From JAQBDA01 sp963709875 (GTDB lineage Bacteria; Chloroflexota; Anaerolineae; Anaerolineales; UBA4823), in the NCBI GenBank assembly GCA_963709875.1, contig CAVPYB010000003.1, forward strand, positions 558,001-622,000: a stretch of DNA of 64,000 nt, given 5' to 3'. A model generated the notes under the pieces. That model was not told the DNA's origin, did not search any database, and was given only the letters and a program-made list of their open reading frames with translations. Positions 8,812 through 17,237 of this stretch are shown here, piece by piece; the first letter of the stretch is position 1, and every line of letters starts with the position of its first letter. Made by a program: the position numbers and the translations under genes.

Positions 8812-10992
8812 TTACGGCGCCGAGGTCAGCAGATAGTAAAAGAGCACGCTGAACGCTGCCAGGCTTACCAGGGCAACAATCATGTACTGCTGCACTTTAC
8901 CGGATTGGATGAAGCGGAACGTCCGTCCTAACCGCTTTGTGCCCTCACCCAGTAGATCACCTGACCCATTTACAATCGGCTTATCGATGTAATTGCGCAG
9001 GAAGGAACCGATGATGGGCGATGCGTATGCCACCCAATGCAGCGCCCCATCGATGATCTTCCTGTCAAGAAACAGATAGGTGAAATTTCTCGAGAGTGTG
9101 TAGGCCGGCTGGACGAATACCCTATCGTACAGCTCATCGAAGTAATATTTATTCTTGAGCAGGGTATAGATAGAACCAAGTGAAGACTCGAGCGGGTCCT
9201 TATCTTCAGCTTTTATTCTCCGATACATCAACCATCCTAAGGTAATTCCCCCAATAGATACAACCAACGAGGTTAGCAGTGGAATAATGCTGAATTCGAC
9301 CGCTTCCGGATGCTCGAGCAGTGAGCCACCCACGTAATCGTGGAACCAGTTGGGGAAAAGGTTGCCGATGATAGGGAATTTTTCCGGGATGCCCGTCCAT
9401 CCGACTGATATTGCAAACAGGCTCAAGATGATCAGCGGTACGGTCATCGTCCAGGGAGTTTCGTGAGCATGTTCGGCGACCTCGGTGCGGGGCTTGCCAA
9501 GGAATGTCAGGGTGATCTGGCGCATGGTATAGAAAGCAGTCAGCAAAGCTGCCAGGGCTAATGTGATGAAAACTACGGTATAACCATGCCCCCAGGCATC
9601 TGACAGGATCTCATCTTTAGACCAGAACCCCGCCGTAACCAGCGGAAAGCCAGCCAGCGCCAAACCGCCGATCAGGAATGTGATGAAGGTGATCGGCATC
9701 TTCTTGCGCAGCCCGCCCATATTGAACATATCCTGCGGGTCAATATGCTGGCCGGTATGCATGACGCCGTGTTCCATTCCGTGGATTACCGAGCCCGAAC
9801 CAAGGAAAAGCAGCGCTTTGAAGAATGCATGCGTGACCAGGTGGAAAGCGGCTGCAACGTAGGCACCGATCCCCAGGGCAGCGATCATGTAGCCAAGCTG
9901 CGAGATGGTCGAATATGCCAGCACCCTTTTGACATCATTTTGGGCGACAGCAATCGTAGCAGCAAATAGAGCGGTAAACGAGCCGATGAAGCCCATCAGC
10001 AGCATCGGCGCTGTAAGGTGACCGTGCTCGAACCCGGCTGAGAGCAGGGGATATGAGCGTACCACCAGATAAACACCAGCCGAGACCATCGTGGCGGCAT
10101 GGATCATAGCAGAGACCGGTGTAGGGCCTTCCATTGCGTCCGGCAGCCAGACGTGCAGCGGCCATTGGGCAGATTTACCGATCGTGCCGATGATGATCAG
10201 GATGCCGATCAGCCCTGCTGCGGAGAGACCCAGGAAACCCGATGGCGTGGCAGCCAGAGAGCTCAAAACTTCCTGGTTGTAGAATATTTCCCGGTAGCTG
10301 AGCGTTCCGGTTGCGGAGTACAGATATACAATACCCAACAACAGGAATACATCTCCAATACGGGTGGTCATAAAAGCTTTGATCATCGCTGCTCTGGCGC
10401 TTGGTTTGGCATACCAGAACCCGATCAGAAGGTAGGAGCATAAGCCCATGATCTCCCAGCCGATGAAGAGGGTAAGCAGGTTGTCGGAGATGACAAGGGT
10501 ATACATACCGGCAGCGAATAGGCCGATAAATGCGAAGAAGCGAGCATACATCGGTTCGATCGACAGGACTTTGTGAGAGTGTCCATGCTCATCGGTGACT
10601 GTGGCTCCATGGGGGGGCAAGCCCGGCATATCATGGTCACCCTTCGGCTGTCCGTAATTTTGGTAGCCAACGCTGTAGATGAATATCATCAAAACAGTCC
10701 AGGCGACGAAGAACAATGTTGCTACCGTCAGCGGATCAACCAAAATGCCGATTGTGAAAACCGTATCGCCTGTAGGCAGCCAGGGTATCGTGGAATGGAA
10801 TGGATGCTCACCAAGATGCTCGACCTGCACGGCGCGTATAAAAACGATCATACTTCCCAACCATGACAGGGCGGCAGCTCCGACAGCAATCGTATGGCTA
10901 AGCGCTTTCCGCCGGTTGGTAAATAGGATCACCAGAAGGAATGCCAGCAAAGGGGGGAGTGGGAGCAGCCAGGTAATCAATTCTGTAGACAT
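8812..10992 (-). CDS. nuoL: NADH-quinone oxidoreductase subunit L
   Basis: 726 residues, the distal antiporter subunit of the complex I membrane arm. Landmarks: FIGWEIMGLCSYLLIGFW (TM5 glutamate), KSAQWPLHVWLPDAMEGPTPV (given here as KSAQWPLHVW and LPDAMEGPTPV), SAMIHAATMVSAGVY and FWSKDEIL. It is about 110 residues longer than E. coli NuoL, with a His/Gly-rich hydrophilic insert around residue 130 (HDMPGLPPHG) and a long C-terminal region that should contain the lateral helix and anchor. AGGAGTAAT precedes the ATG. It lies 50 bp after nuoK. Confidence 0.96.
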   Translation of the reverse strand: MSTELITWLLPLPPLLAFLLVILFTNRRKALSHTIAVGAAALSWLGSMIVFIRAVQVEHLGEHPFHSTIPWLPTGDTVFTIGILVDPLTVATLFFVAWTVLMIFIYSVGYQNYGQPKGDHDMPGLPPHGATVTDEHGHSHKVLSIEPMYARFFAFIGLFAAGMYTLVISDNLLTLFIGWEIMGLCSYLLIGFWYAKPSARAAMIKAFMTTRIGDVFLLLGIVYLYSATGTLSYREIFYNQEVLSSLAATPSGFLGLSAAGLIGILIIIGTIGKSAQWPLHVWLPDAMEGPTPVSAMIHAATMVSAGVYLVVRSYPLLSAGFEHGHLTAPMLLMGFIGSFTALFAATIAVAQNDVKRVLAYSTISQLGYMIAALGIGAYVAAAFHLVTHAFFKALLFLGSGSVIHGMEHGVMHTGQHIDPQDMFNMGGLRKKMPITFITFLIGGLALAGFPLVTAGFWSKDEILSDAWGHGYTVVFITLALAALLTAFYTMRQITLTFLGKPRTEVAEHAHETPWTMTVPLIILSLFAISVGWTGIPEKFPIIGNLFPNWFHDYVGGSLLEHPEAVEFSIIPLLTSLVVSIGGITLGWLMYRRIKAEDKDPLESSLGSIYTLLKNKYYFDELYDRVFVQPAYTLSRNFTYLFLDRKIIDGALHWVAYASPIIGSFLRNYIDKPIVNGSGDLLGEGTKRLGRTFRFIQSGKVQQYMIVALVSLAAFSVLFYYLLTSAP

Positions 10993-11042
10993 AATTACTC
11001 CTGAAAAAAACGTGTTCTTTCAGATAATCGCTCGAGACCCGC

Positions 11043-11351
11043 TTAATATTTCAACATATCGATCTCCTCCGCCACAACCGTATTACGGCGCCGGTAGATC
11101 GAAATAATCAATGCCAGACCCACAGCTACTTCGGCGGCAGCGACTGCAAAGACAATTACTGCAAACACCTGCCCGCCGATAGCCTGTGGTGTAACGTAGC
11201 GCCAGAATGCAACCAGGTTGACGTTGGCTGCATTGAGCATCAGCTCAACCCCGATCAGGATTGCAACAGCATTCTTACGCGCCAGTACTCCGAACAATCC
11301 AATGGCAAATAAAGCTGCCGAAAAAACCAGATACCAGGATATTGGGATCAT
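11043..11351 (-). CDS. nuoK: NADH-quinone oxidoreductase subunit K
   Basis: 102-residue, three-helix membrane subunit. The two buried glutamates needed for proton transfer are present: E36 in IGVELMLNAAN and E74 in AAAEVAVGLAL. Length and motif order are normal for NuoK. 12 bp after nuoJ. Confidence 0.96.
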   Translation of the reverse strand: MIPISWYLVFSAALFAIGLFGVLARKNAVAILIGVELMLNAANVNLVAFWRYVTPQAIGGQVFAVIVFAVAAAEVAVGLALIISIYRRRNTVVAEEIDMLKY

Positions 11352-11363
11352 TCGTACACCTTC

Positions 11364-11879
11364 CTATGACTTTCTTTCCCAGGCAATGACGATGGCACCG
11401 ACCAGGGCTGCCAGCAGCAGAACCGAAGCAACTTCGAAGGGGATTACGTATGCGCTTGGCGATACCAGCGCCGCCCCAAGCTGGCGAATTGTATCTGTCC
11501 TGGGGCTGATTTGTTCAGCAGTCATGCTGAAACCTTTCCATCCAGATACCAGCCAGACCAGCCCGGCGAACATCAGAACCGCAATGAATGCCGCCCAACC
11601 CCAATTCGCATTGAGCTGCGAATCCAGACTGTCTCCTACCAGTTGTCTGGTAAGCATGATAGCAAAGATCATCAATATGGCAATTGCCCCGATATAGATG
11701 ACCACCTGGGCAACTGCCAGGAAACTCGCATTGAGCAGTACGAAAAATATGGCGATCCCTAACAAAGCTAGCACCAGCCACAACGCCGCATGCACCAGGT
11801 TGCGGGTTGTGACGGACATCAAGCCGGAGCCCAGCGTTACCACCGCAACGATGATGAAGATGATTTGTATTCCAGTCAT
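11364..11879 (-). CDS. nuoJ: NADH-quinone oxidoreductase subunit J
   Basis: 171-residue membrane subunit, recognised by NLVHAALWLVLALLGIA (helix 2) and AVAQVVIYIGAIAILMIFAIML (quoted as AVAQVVIYIGA and AILMIFAIML), the NuoJ helix that contains the pi-bulge region. The start at 11879 (MTGIQ) is chosen because GGAG lies just upstream and the next gene ends 16 bp before it; a frame reaching 11957 would overlap nuoH and adds a non-hydrophobic stretch unlike NuoJ. Confidence 0.94.
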   Translation of the reverse strand: MTGIQIIFIIVAVVTLGSGLMSVTTRNLVHAALWLVLALLGIAIFFVLLNASFLAVAQVVIYIGAIAILMIFAIMLTRQLVGDSLDSQLNANWGWAAFIAVLMFAGLVWLVSGWKGFSMTAEQISPRTDTIRQLGAALVSPSAYVIPFEVASVLLLAALVGAIVIAWERKS

Positions 11880-11895
11880 GAAATTGCTCCAACTT

Positions 11896-13104
11896 TTATG
11901 ATCGGGATGAAGAAATTGGCGATGCAGGCGGTACTGCGACCGGCATCGGTTCGGCAACCTGCACCCTTTCTGTCCTGGCGTATCTGCGCAGGACCTGCAG
12001 GGTGCCCCAGAGCATGATCAAATTGGCGAGCAGCATCGCGACCACGTACTGCCATTCGGGTAATCCCAAGAGCAGCTTGTGCAAAACTGCTGTGACCAGC
12101 AAAACCACAAGCGACAAAGGCGTCAGGAACTTCCAGTTGAAATTCAACATGTGATCGATGCGGATGCGCGGCAGTGAGTATTTCACCCACATGATGACCC
12201 AATAGAGGAAGAAGGATTTTAGAAAGAAATAGAAGACGCCCAGTATCGGATATGTCTCAGCACCTGGTCCACGCCAGCCGCCTAAAAACAACGAGGCAAC
12301 AATTCCACCCATTGTCAAGGCGTGCAGCAGTTCTCCAGCGTAGAATAAGCCAAACTTCATGCCGGTATATTCAATATGGAACCCGGCCACAATCTCAAAC
12401 TCGGCTTCGACCAGATCGAACGGTGCACGTCCCAGCTCGGCGATCGCCGAGATAAAAACGATCAGTGCAGCCATCGGGGCAACAACTACATACCACACTG
12501 GGCTTTGAGCAAATACGATCGTGTTTATCCCCATGCTCCCCGCCAAGATTACCGGCACCATGATAGCGATGACCATCGGCACTTCATAGGAAACCATCTG
12601 TGCGACCGTGCGAGCCGCGCCGAGTAATGCGTATTTATTGTTCGAGGCCCACCCAGCCATGATGATCCCGAGCGTGCCCAGCGCACCAACGGCAACGAAA
12701 TATAGGACGCCAACGTTAAGATCTGTTCCGACGATGGTCGGTGCCAATGGGACAACTGCCCACAGCAAGAGCACGGTTGCCAGTGCCATTATTGGAGCCA
12801 GGTTATAGACAAACCTGTCCGCACCGATAGGCGTAATGTCCTCTTTGATGAGCAGTTTGATCACATCCGCTATCGGCTGGATCAGACCGAAAGGTCCTAA
12901 GCGGTTCGGACCCAGGCGGTCCTGGAACCGGGCGACAACCTTTCGCTCAACCCAGACGAGCAGGATATCAACAATAAGCACGAATGTAGCAATTGCCACC
13001 ACACCTATAATGGCGAGAATGACCGCCACCCATCCTGGAGCTAAACCCCAACCCAGGAATAAGCTTTCCAACCATTGTCCTACTGCAGTCACCGGATCAC
13101 CCAT
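11896..13104 (-). CDS. nuoH: NADH-quinone oxidoreductase subunit H
   Basis: 402-residue membrane subunit that forms the quinone cavity against NuoB/D. The hallmark quinone-site loop is intact: ERKVVARFQDRLGPNRLGPFG (quoted as ERKVVARFQDR and LGPNRLGPFG), LIKEDITP, and ELGRAPFDLVEAEFEIVAGFH with its row of glutamates. The C-terminus after the last helix is extended with a Pro/Ser-rich tail. NuoB, C, D and I, its direct partners, are not encoded in this window. Confidence 0.96.
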   Translation of the reverse strand: MGDPVTAVGQWLESLFLGWGLAPGWVAVILAIIGVVAIATFVLIVDILLVWVERKVVARFQDRLGPNRLGPFGLIQPIADVIKLLIKEDITPIGADRFVYNLAPIMALATVLLLWAVVPLAPTIVGTDLNVGVLYFVAVGALGTLGIIMAGWASNNKYALLGAARTVAQMVSYEVPMVIAIMVPVILAGSMGINTIVFAQSPVWYVVVAPMAALIVFISAIAELGRAPFDLVEAEFEIVAGFHIEYTGMKFGLFYAGELLHALTMGGIVASLFLGGWRGPGAETYPILGVFYFFLKSFFLYWVIMWVKYSLPRIRIDHMLNFNWKFLTPLSLVVLLVTAVLHKLLLGLPEWQYVVAMLLANLIMLWGTLQVLRRYARTERVQVAEPMPVAVPPASPISSSRS

Positions 13105-13145
13105 GAATTACTCCTGATAGAACTTAATTCTGGTCAGTTAACATA

Positions 13146-13179
13146 GATAAGGCTGGTGGGGGCTCCCATCAGCCTTATC
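13146..13179 (-). other. Hairpin between nuoA and nuoH
   Basis: Arms GATAAGGCTG (13146-13155) and CAGCCTTATC (13170-13179) extend inward through GTGGG/CCCAT for a 15-bp stem with a 4-nt loop. On the minus strand it is not followed by a U-tract, so it is more likely a processing or mRNA-stability element, or leaky attenuator, between nuoA and nuoH than a full terminator. Confidence 0.6.
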
Positions 13180-13195
13180 GTTACTGTAATTGATT

Positions 13196-13552
13196 TTATA
13201 TCCACTCAAGTGCACCTTTACGCCAGGCATACACAAATCCAACAATAAGTATCAAGACAAACAGCACACCTTCGAGAACAGCGAATAATGGCAGCTGTTC
13301 AAATGCGATAGCCCACGGGAACAGGAAGACAAGCTCCACATCGAATATCAGAAATACCAGGGCGAAGATATAGTACTGGATGCGGAACTGGACCCAGGTA
13401 TCTCCGACCGTTTCGATACCACATTCATATGTCTGGTTTTTCAGCGGGCTGGGTTTTCGTGGAGCGATTATTCGGGGGATCAGGAGTGCTAAGAGAGGAA
13501 AGACAGGTGCCAGTACCAAGAACACACCTATAAATAACCAGTCGTTAAGCAT
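13196..13552 (-). CDS. nuoA: NADH-quinone oxidoreductase subunit A
   Basis: 118-residue three-helix subunit, first gene of the cluster. Conserved parts: YECGIETVGDTWVQFRIQYYIFAL (quoted as YECGIETVGDTW and VQFRIQYYIFAL) with the loop cysteine next to the quinone site, and FLIFDVELVFLFPWA in TM2. AAGGAGCG precedes the ATG. The next gene is nuoH instead of the usual nuoB, so the hydrophilic connecting subunits have been moved elsewhere. Confidence 0.95.
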   Translation of the reverse strand: MLNDWLFIGVFLVLAPVFPLLALLIPRIIAPRKPSPLKNQTYECGIETVGDTWVQFRIQYYIFALVFLIFDVELVFLFPWAIAFEQLPLFAVLEGVLFVLILIVGFVYAWRKGALEWI

Positions 13553-13590
13553 GGACGCTCCTTGTATTATATAGAAGTAGACATGCTACT

Positions 13591-13624
13591 GCATCAAGAA
13601 TGCGCACATACACGTTCTTGATGC
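13591..13624 (-). promoter_or_regulatory. Hairpin in the nuoA leader region
   Basis: Perfect 10-bp arms GCATCAAGAA (13591-13600) and TTCTTGATGC (13615-13624) with a 14-nt loop, 39 bp upstream of nuoA. The 297-bp gap shared with the divergent transglutaminase gene also contains a small inverted repeat CCATAA-N4-TTATGG near 13685-13700. Either could be an operator or leader structure; I see no convincing -35/-10 pair for nuoA. Confidence 0.4.
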
Positions 13625-13849
13625 CCTCGCCGCTTGTCGTTACTGGCTTTCATCGTCTGAAGACTGACCAACGGCTGACATTTTACCATAATCTATTATG
13701 GATTGCCATGTTACAAGTTTCACACAACCTGTCTGACATCTATTACATCTCATGATAATTTCATGCGAATCACAGCCGTTTTAGGGTAAACTGAACCCAC
13801 AAGATATGATTAACGGTATGTACTGTAGAACGGAGGACAAGTAAGTGTA

Positions 13850-16225
13850 ATGGAGAAAGCGAAAAGAGTTACGACCAGTGCCCGTTGGTGGGACCTGCCG
13901 GCAGCAATCATCTTGTTGGTTATATTGACGACCGCATTTTCCCGTCTGATTGCTACTGAATGGACCCGCGGATTGGTGGTCACCCGGTACATCACGTATA
14001 TCGGATTGATTGCCGGGTTGGCTATCGGGCAAAGCCGCTTCTCACCGAGAGTAGCAGCCTTCTTCGCGTTTGCATATGGGCTCTTTGTCGTTCCCTGGCG
14101 GTTAGGCATGCTCATGGGAGAGGCGATCTTATGGGATGAACGGCTGATCAGCATGGGCGGCCGCCTCCAGGTGATCATCACCCAGCTCTCGAAAAGGCAG
14201 GCGGTCACCGACAGCTTCCTCTTCCTGGTCCTGATGGGGATCCTGTTTTGGGTGCTGACCGTGCATGCTGGATATACATTGACCCGCTACGCCAATCCAT
14301 GGCGGATAATCATTCCGACGGGTGTGGCACTGGTTCTTATCCACTCCTACGATGCGTATTTGACCAGCCGTGCCTGGTACCTGATTGTATTCCTGTTTTT
14401 CTCATTGATCCTCGTCGCCCGGCTCGTTTATCTGCACAACCGCAGCCGCTGGACAAAAACGAATACGTATATCCCACCCTATATCGGGGTGGACTTCGTT
14501 CGCATCGCGCTGGTTGCAACCATAGCCCTGCTTCTATTGTCCTGGACGACACCTGCGCTGGCTGATTCCCTTCCCCAGGCGCAAGACGTGTGGACTAGGT
14601 TGAAGCAGCCCTGGAACGAGATGCGCAATACGCTGGACAACGCCTTTGCTTCCCTGCGATCAACCGTTGGCATCGTCTCCGACTACTATGGACCAAACCT
14701 ATCTCTAGGGAGAGGCACACAGTTAACCGACCGGCAGGTGTTCACTGTATTGGTACCCGAAGATATTCCGGATGGCGTTCGGCTGTACTGGAAAGCTCGC
14801 AACTACGACACCTACCAGGGTGGGTGGAGCAGCACATTGCTCGCTACCGAGCTGGTCGATTCGAATTCATTCGATTTGAAATTCCCAGATTCCGAAGATA
14901 ATGCGCCGGGTCAATTCCCCTTTACCTTCCGAACTGCCTCCCCGGTTTCAACTCTTCTCACACCTCATCAGACAGTCTGGGTAAGCCGGCCGGTGAAGCT
15001 GGAGCTAGAATACAACGATCAAGGGGAAGCCGACCTGGCAACTATCCGTGCGACGCCGCCAATTCGGGCGGGTGAGCAGTACGATGTGCGCTCATCGTTT
15101 AACAGTGTTTCGATTGCTGCGATGAAAAACGCCGGCTCAGACTATCCAACTTGGGTAACAGAAAAATATCTCCAGCTGCCAGAGACAATCACTCCGCGCA
15201 CCAGGGATCTGGCCAGCCAGTTGGCAACAGGCAAGGAGACCCCATACGACGTTGCGGTAGCGGTTACCAACTACCTCCGGCAGAATATCGAGTACAGCGA
15301 GACCATCCCTGCATTACCAACCGATCAAGATCTTGTCGATTGGTTCTTGTTTGATTTCAAACAAGGATTTTGCAACTACTACGCCACATCTGAGATAGTG
15401 CTTCTAAGGGCAGCCGGGATACCTGCACGCTTGGCAGTCGGCTACGCTCAAGGCGAGCCGGTGGAAGGTACCAACGCTTTTGTCGTACTGCAGCGCGATT
15501 CACATGCCTGGCCTGAAGTCTACTTCCCGGGCATCGGCTGGGTTGAATTTGAGCCCACCGTATCCCAGCCGGCTATCATACACCCGAGCGGTGAGACGAA
15601 CAACAACGGTCCAGAGCCAGGATCGAATCCTAACCAATCTGAGCTGGATCGCGGGGATAATTTCAACGACACGCTCTTGCGAGAATTGGAAGATGCCAAT
15701 AGAGCTACTGCCCGTGCTGCGACCACCCGTGCAATCGGCGCAGGCGGCGCTATCATTGGATTGATAGTGGTTCTGGTATTGATCGCTCTGCCGCTGATCC
15801 GCAAAAATCGGCTCTATGAAAGGCTCCCGAATATCCCAATCTCGCTGGAGAGCAGCCTGCGCAGATTTGGTTTGCAACCGCCTGCTTTCTTGCTTGAATG
15901 GGCACTCCGCGCCCGCCTCTCCCCGTTGGCTCGTTCTTACCATGAGATCAACGCTGCATTAAAACGACTGGGGAAGAAACCGGCTTTGACAGACACACCC
16001 GCAGAGCGAGTTGCCTCCCTCGAACATGAGCTGCCTCCAGCTGGCTCGCCTGCACACAAGCTGTTGGCAGAATACCAAAGCGCGACCTACAGCCAGGACT
16101 ATCACCCAGATATGAATATTGCCCAGCAAACAAGCAAAGAGATCAGAGCTGTCTCTCTCCGGGCATGGTTTCAGCGTCTGATCAGCAGGGAGGGAGACGG
16201 CAAGTCAGCCTCCCGGCACTCGTGA
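13850..16225 (+). CDS. Membrane-anchored transglutaminase-like protein (TgpA family)
   Basis: 791 residues. Residues 1-230 hold about six membrane helices (DUF3488-type region), followed by an extracytoplasmic transglutaminase-fold domain (about 450-590) with the catalytic cysteine C508 in GFCNYYATSEIVLLRAAGIPAR (quoted as GFCNYYATSE) and histidine H552 in DSHAWPEVYFPG. The third triad position reads FEPT where many relatives have FDPT. A further helix near residue 630 (IIGLIVVLVLIALPLI) leads to a cytoplasmic DUF4129-like tail. Such proteins are linked to cell-envelope maintenance, but the substrate is unknown. GGAGG precedes the ATG. Divergent from the nuo cluster, convergent with the next gene. 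Confidence 0.88.
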   Translation: MEKAKRVTTSARWWDLPAAIILLVILTTAFSRLIATEWTRGLVVTRYITYIGLIAGLAIGQSRFSPRVAAFFAFAYGLFVVPWRLGMLMGEAILWDERLISMGGRLQVIITQLSKRQAVTDSFLFLVLMGILFWVLTVHAGYTLTRYANPWRIIIPTGVALVLIHSYDAYLTSRAWYLIVFLFFSLILVARLVYLHNRSRWTKTNTYIPPYIGVDFVRIALVATIALLLLSWTTPALADSLPQAQDVWTRLKQPWNEMRNTLDNAFASLRSTVGIVSDYYGPNLSLGRGTQLTDRQVFTVLVPEDIPDGVRLYWKARNYDTYQGGWSSTLLATELVDSNSFDLKFPDSEDNAPGQFPFTFRTASPVSTLLTPHQTVWVSRPVKLELEYNDQGEADLATIRATPPIRAGEQYDVRSSFNSVSIAAMKNAGSDYPTWVTEKYLQLPETITPRTRDLASQLATGKETPYDVAVAVTNYLRQNIEYSETIPALPTDQDLVDWFLFDFKQGFCNYYATSEIVLLRAAGIPARLAVGYAQGEPVEGTNAFVVLQRDSHAWPEVYFPGIGWVEFEPTVSQPAIIHPSGETNNNGPEPGSNPNQSELDRGDNFNDTLLRELEDANRATARAATTRAIGAGGAIIGLIVVLVLIALPLIRKNRLYERLPNIPISLESSLRRFGLQPPAFLLEWALRARLSPLARSYHEINAALKRLGKKPALTDTPAERVASLEHELPPAGSPAHKLLAEYQSATYSQDYHPDMNIAQQTSKEIRAVSLRAWFQRLISREGDGKSASRHS

Positions 16226-16247
16226 GAATGCCATCACGGGCAACGAT

Positions 16248-17216
16248 CTAGGTCAATTCCGGCAAGTACTTATCAGCAAATAATGCCGGCGCGCCACCGG
16301 TATGCCAGAAGAGCAGCGATGATCCGGGTGGGAAAAAACTAGACCTGATCAGGGCGACCATCCCTCCTGCCGCTCGCCCGGTATAGACGGGATCCAGCAG
16401 GATGCCTTCATGGCGAGCAAAAAGCGATATCGCCTCTCGCTCCAACTGACTGATTACGCCATATCCTCCCCCCAGGTAATCATCATTCACCAGAACATTG
16501 TCGGGATGGAATTTATAGTTCACACCAAGCAAAGCAGCAGCATCAGAAGCCAGACCTGATACACGCTGTTTCAGGTCATTGGCACGCTCATCAATGCTAA
16601 TACCCAGGATCTTGCTGTCAAGACCGGCTATCTGTGCCCCAAGCACCATACCTGCCTGAGTCCCTCCGGAGGAGGACGGAAATACAACCCAATCCGGGCG
16701 GATATTCTGATAGCCAAGCTCCTGAACTGCCAGGGCATATGCGACTGCGCCGATAGGATTCGAACCACCGTATGGGATCAGGTATGGCTGGCGCCCACCC
16801 ATCATTGCTTCTTCGAATGTCTCCCGCAGGACGGCTTCGCGGGGCTCGCCGCGCATCCATACAATCTCAGCCCCCAGGACCTGATCCAGGAACAGGTTAC
16901 CAGATGACCTTTCGGGAGGCTCACCAGCCAGAACCAGGATGCAGTCAAAACCAAATTTGGCTGCAGCTGCTGCGGTCTGGCGGCAGTGGTTGGATTGCGC
17001 TGCCCCGGCAGTTATCAGCGTGCGGGCGTCCTTCTGCCGGGCATCCGCGACCAGGAACTCTAGCTTCCGTGTCTTGTTGCCTCCCAGCGCCAACCCGGTC
17101 TGGTCGTCCCGTTTTATCCACAACTCTGGACCTCCCAGGTGCTCGGATAACCTGGGCAGCGGCTCGACCGGAGTTGGAAGGTGAGCGATTTGAACACGCG
17201 GCAGTTCTTTCATCAA
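16248..17216 (-). CDS. PLP-dependent D-cysteine desulfhydrase / ACC deaminase family
   Basis: 322-residue fold-type-II PLP enzyme. The Schiff-base lysine lies in LALGGNKTRKLEFLV, with the preceding IKRDDQTG; AGAAQSNHCRQTAAAAAKFG (quoted as AGAAQSNHCRQ) and the phosphate-binding SSSGGTQAG follow, and the C-terminus has FWHTGG. This arrangement fits D-cysteine desulfhydrase or related 1-aminocyclopropane-1-carboxylate deaminase homologues; sequence alone does not separate D-Cys, ACC or other D-amino acids as substrate. It is the last gene of the minus-strand envelope block, 21 bp after the intact FemABX gene, so a role in D-amino-acid metabolism would suit the context. Confidence 0.85.
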   Translation of the reverse strand: MMKELPRVQIAHLPTPVEPLPRLSEHLGGPELWIKRDDQTGLALGGNKTRKLEFLVADARQKDARTLITAGAAQSNHCRQTAAAAAKFGFDCILVLAGEPPERSSGNLFLDQVLGAEIVWMRGEPREAVLRETFEEAMMGGRQPYLIPYGGSNPIGAVAYALAVQELGYQNIRPDWVVFPSSSGGTQAGMVLGAQIAGLDSKILGISIDERANDLKQRVSGLASDAAALLGVNYKFHPDNVLVNDDYLGGGYGVISQLEREAISLFARHEGILLDPVYTGRAAGGMVALIRSSFFPPGSSLLFWHTGGAPALFADKYLPELT

Positions 17217-17237
17217 GGGGACTCCTGTTATTTATAA

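Noticed and set aside
11880..11957. 26-residue N-terminal extension of NuoJ
   Set aside because: Polar sequence overlapping nuoH, unlike any NuoJ; the ATG at 11879 has a ribosome site.
13565..13575. TATATAAT as -10 box for nuoA
   Set aside because: Only about 15 bp from the start codon, which would leave almost no leader and place the ribosome site at the transcription start; no -35 at the right distance.
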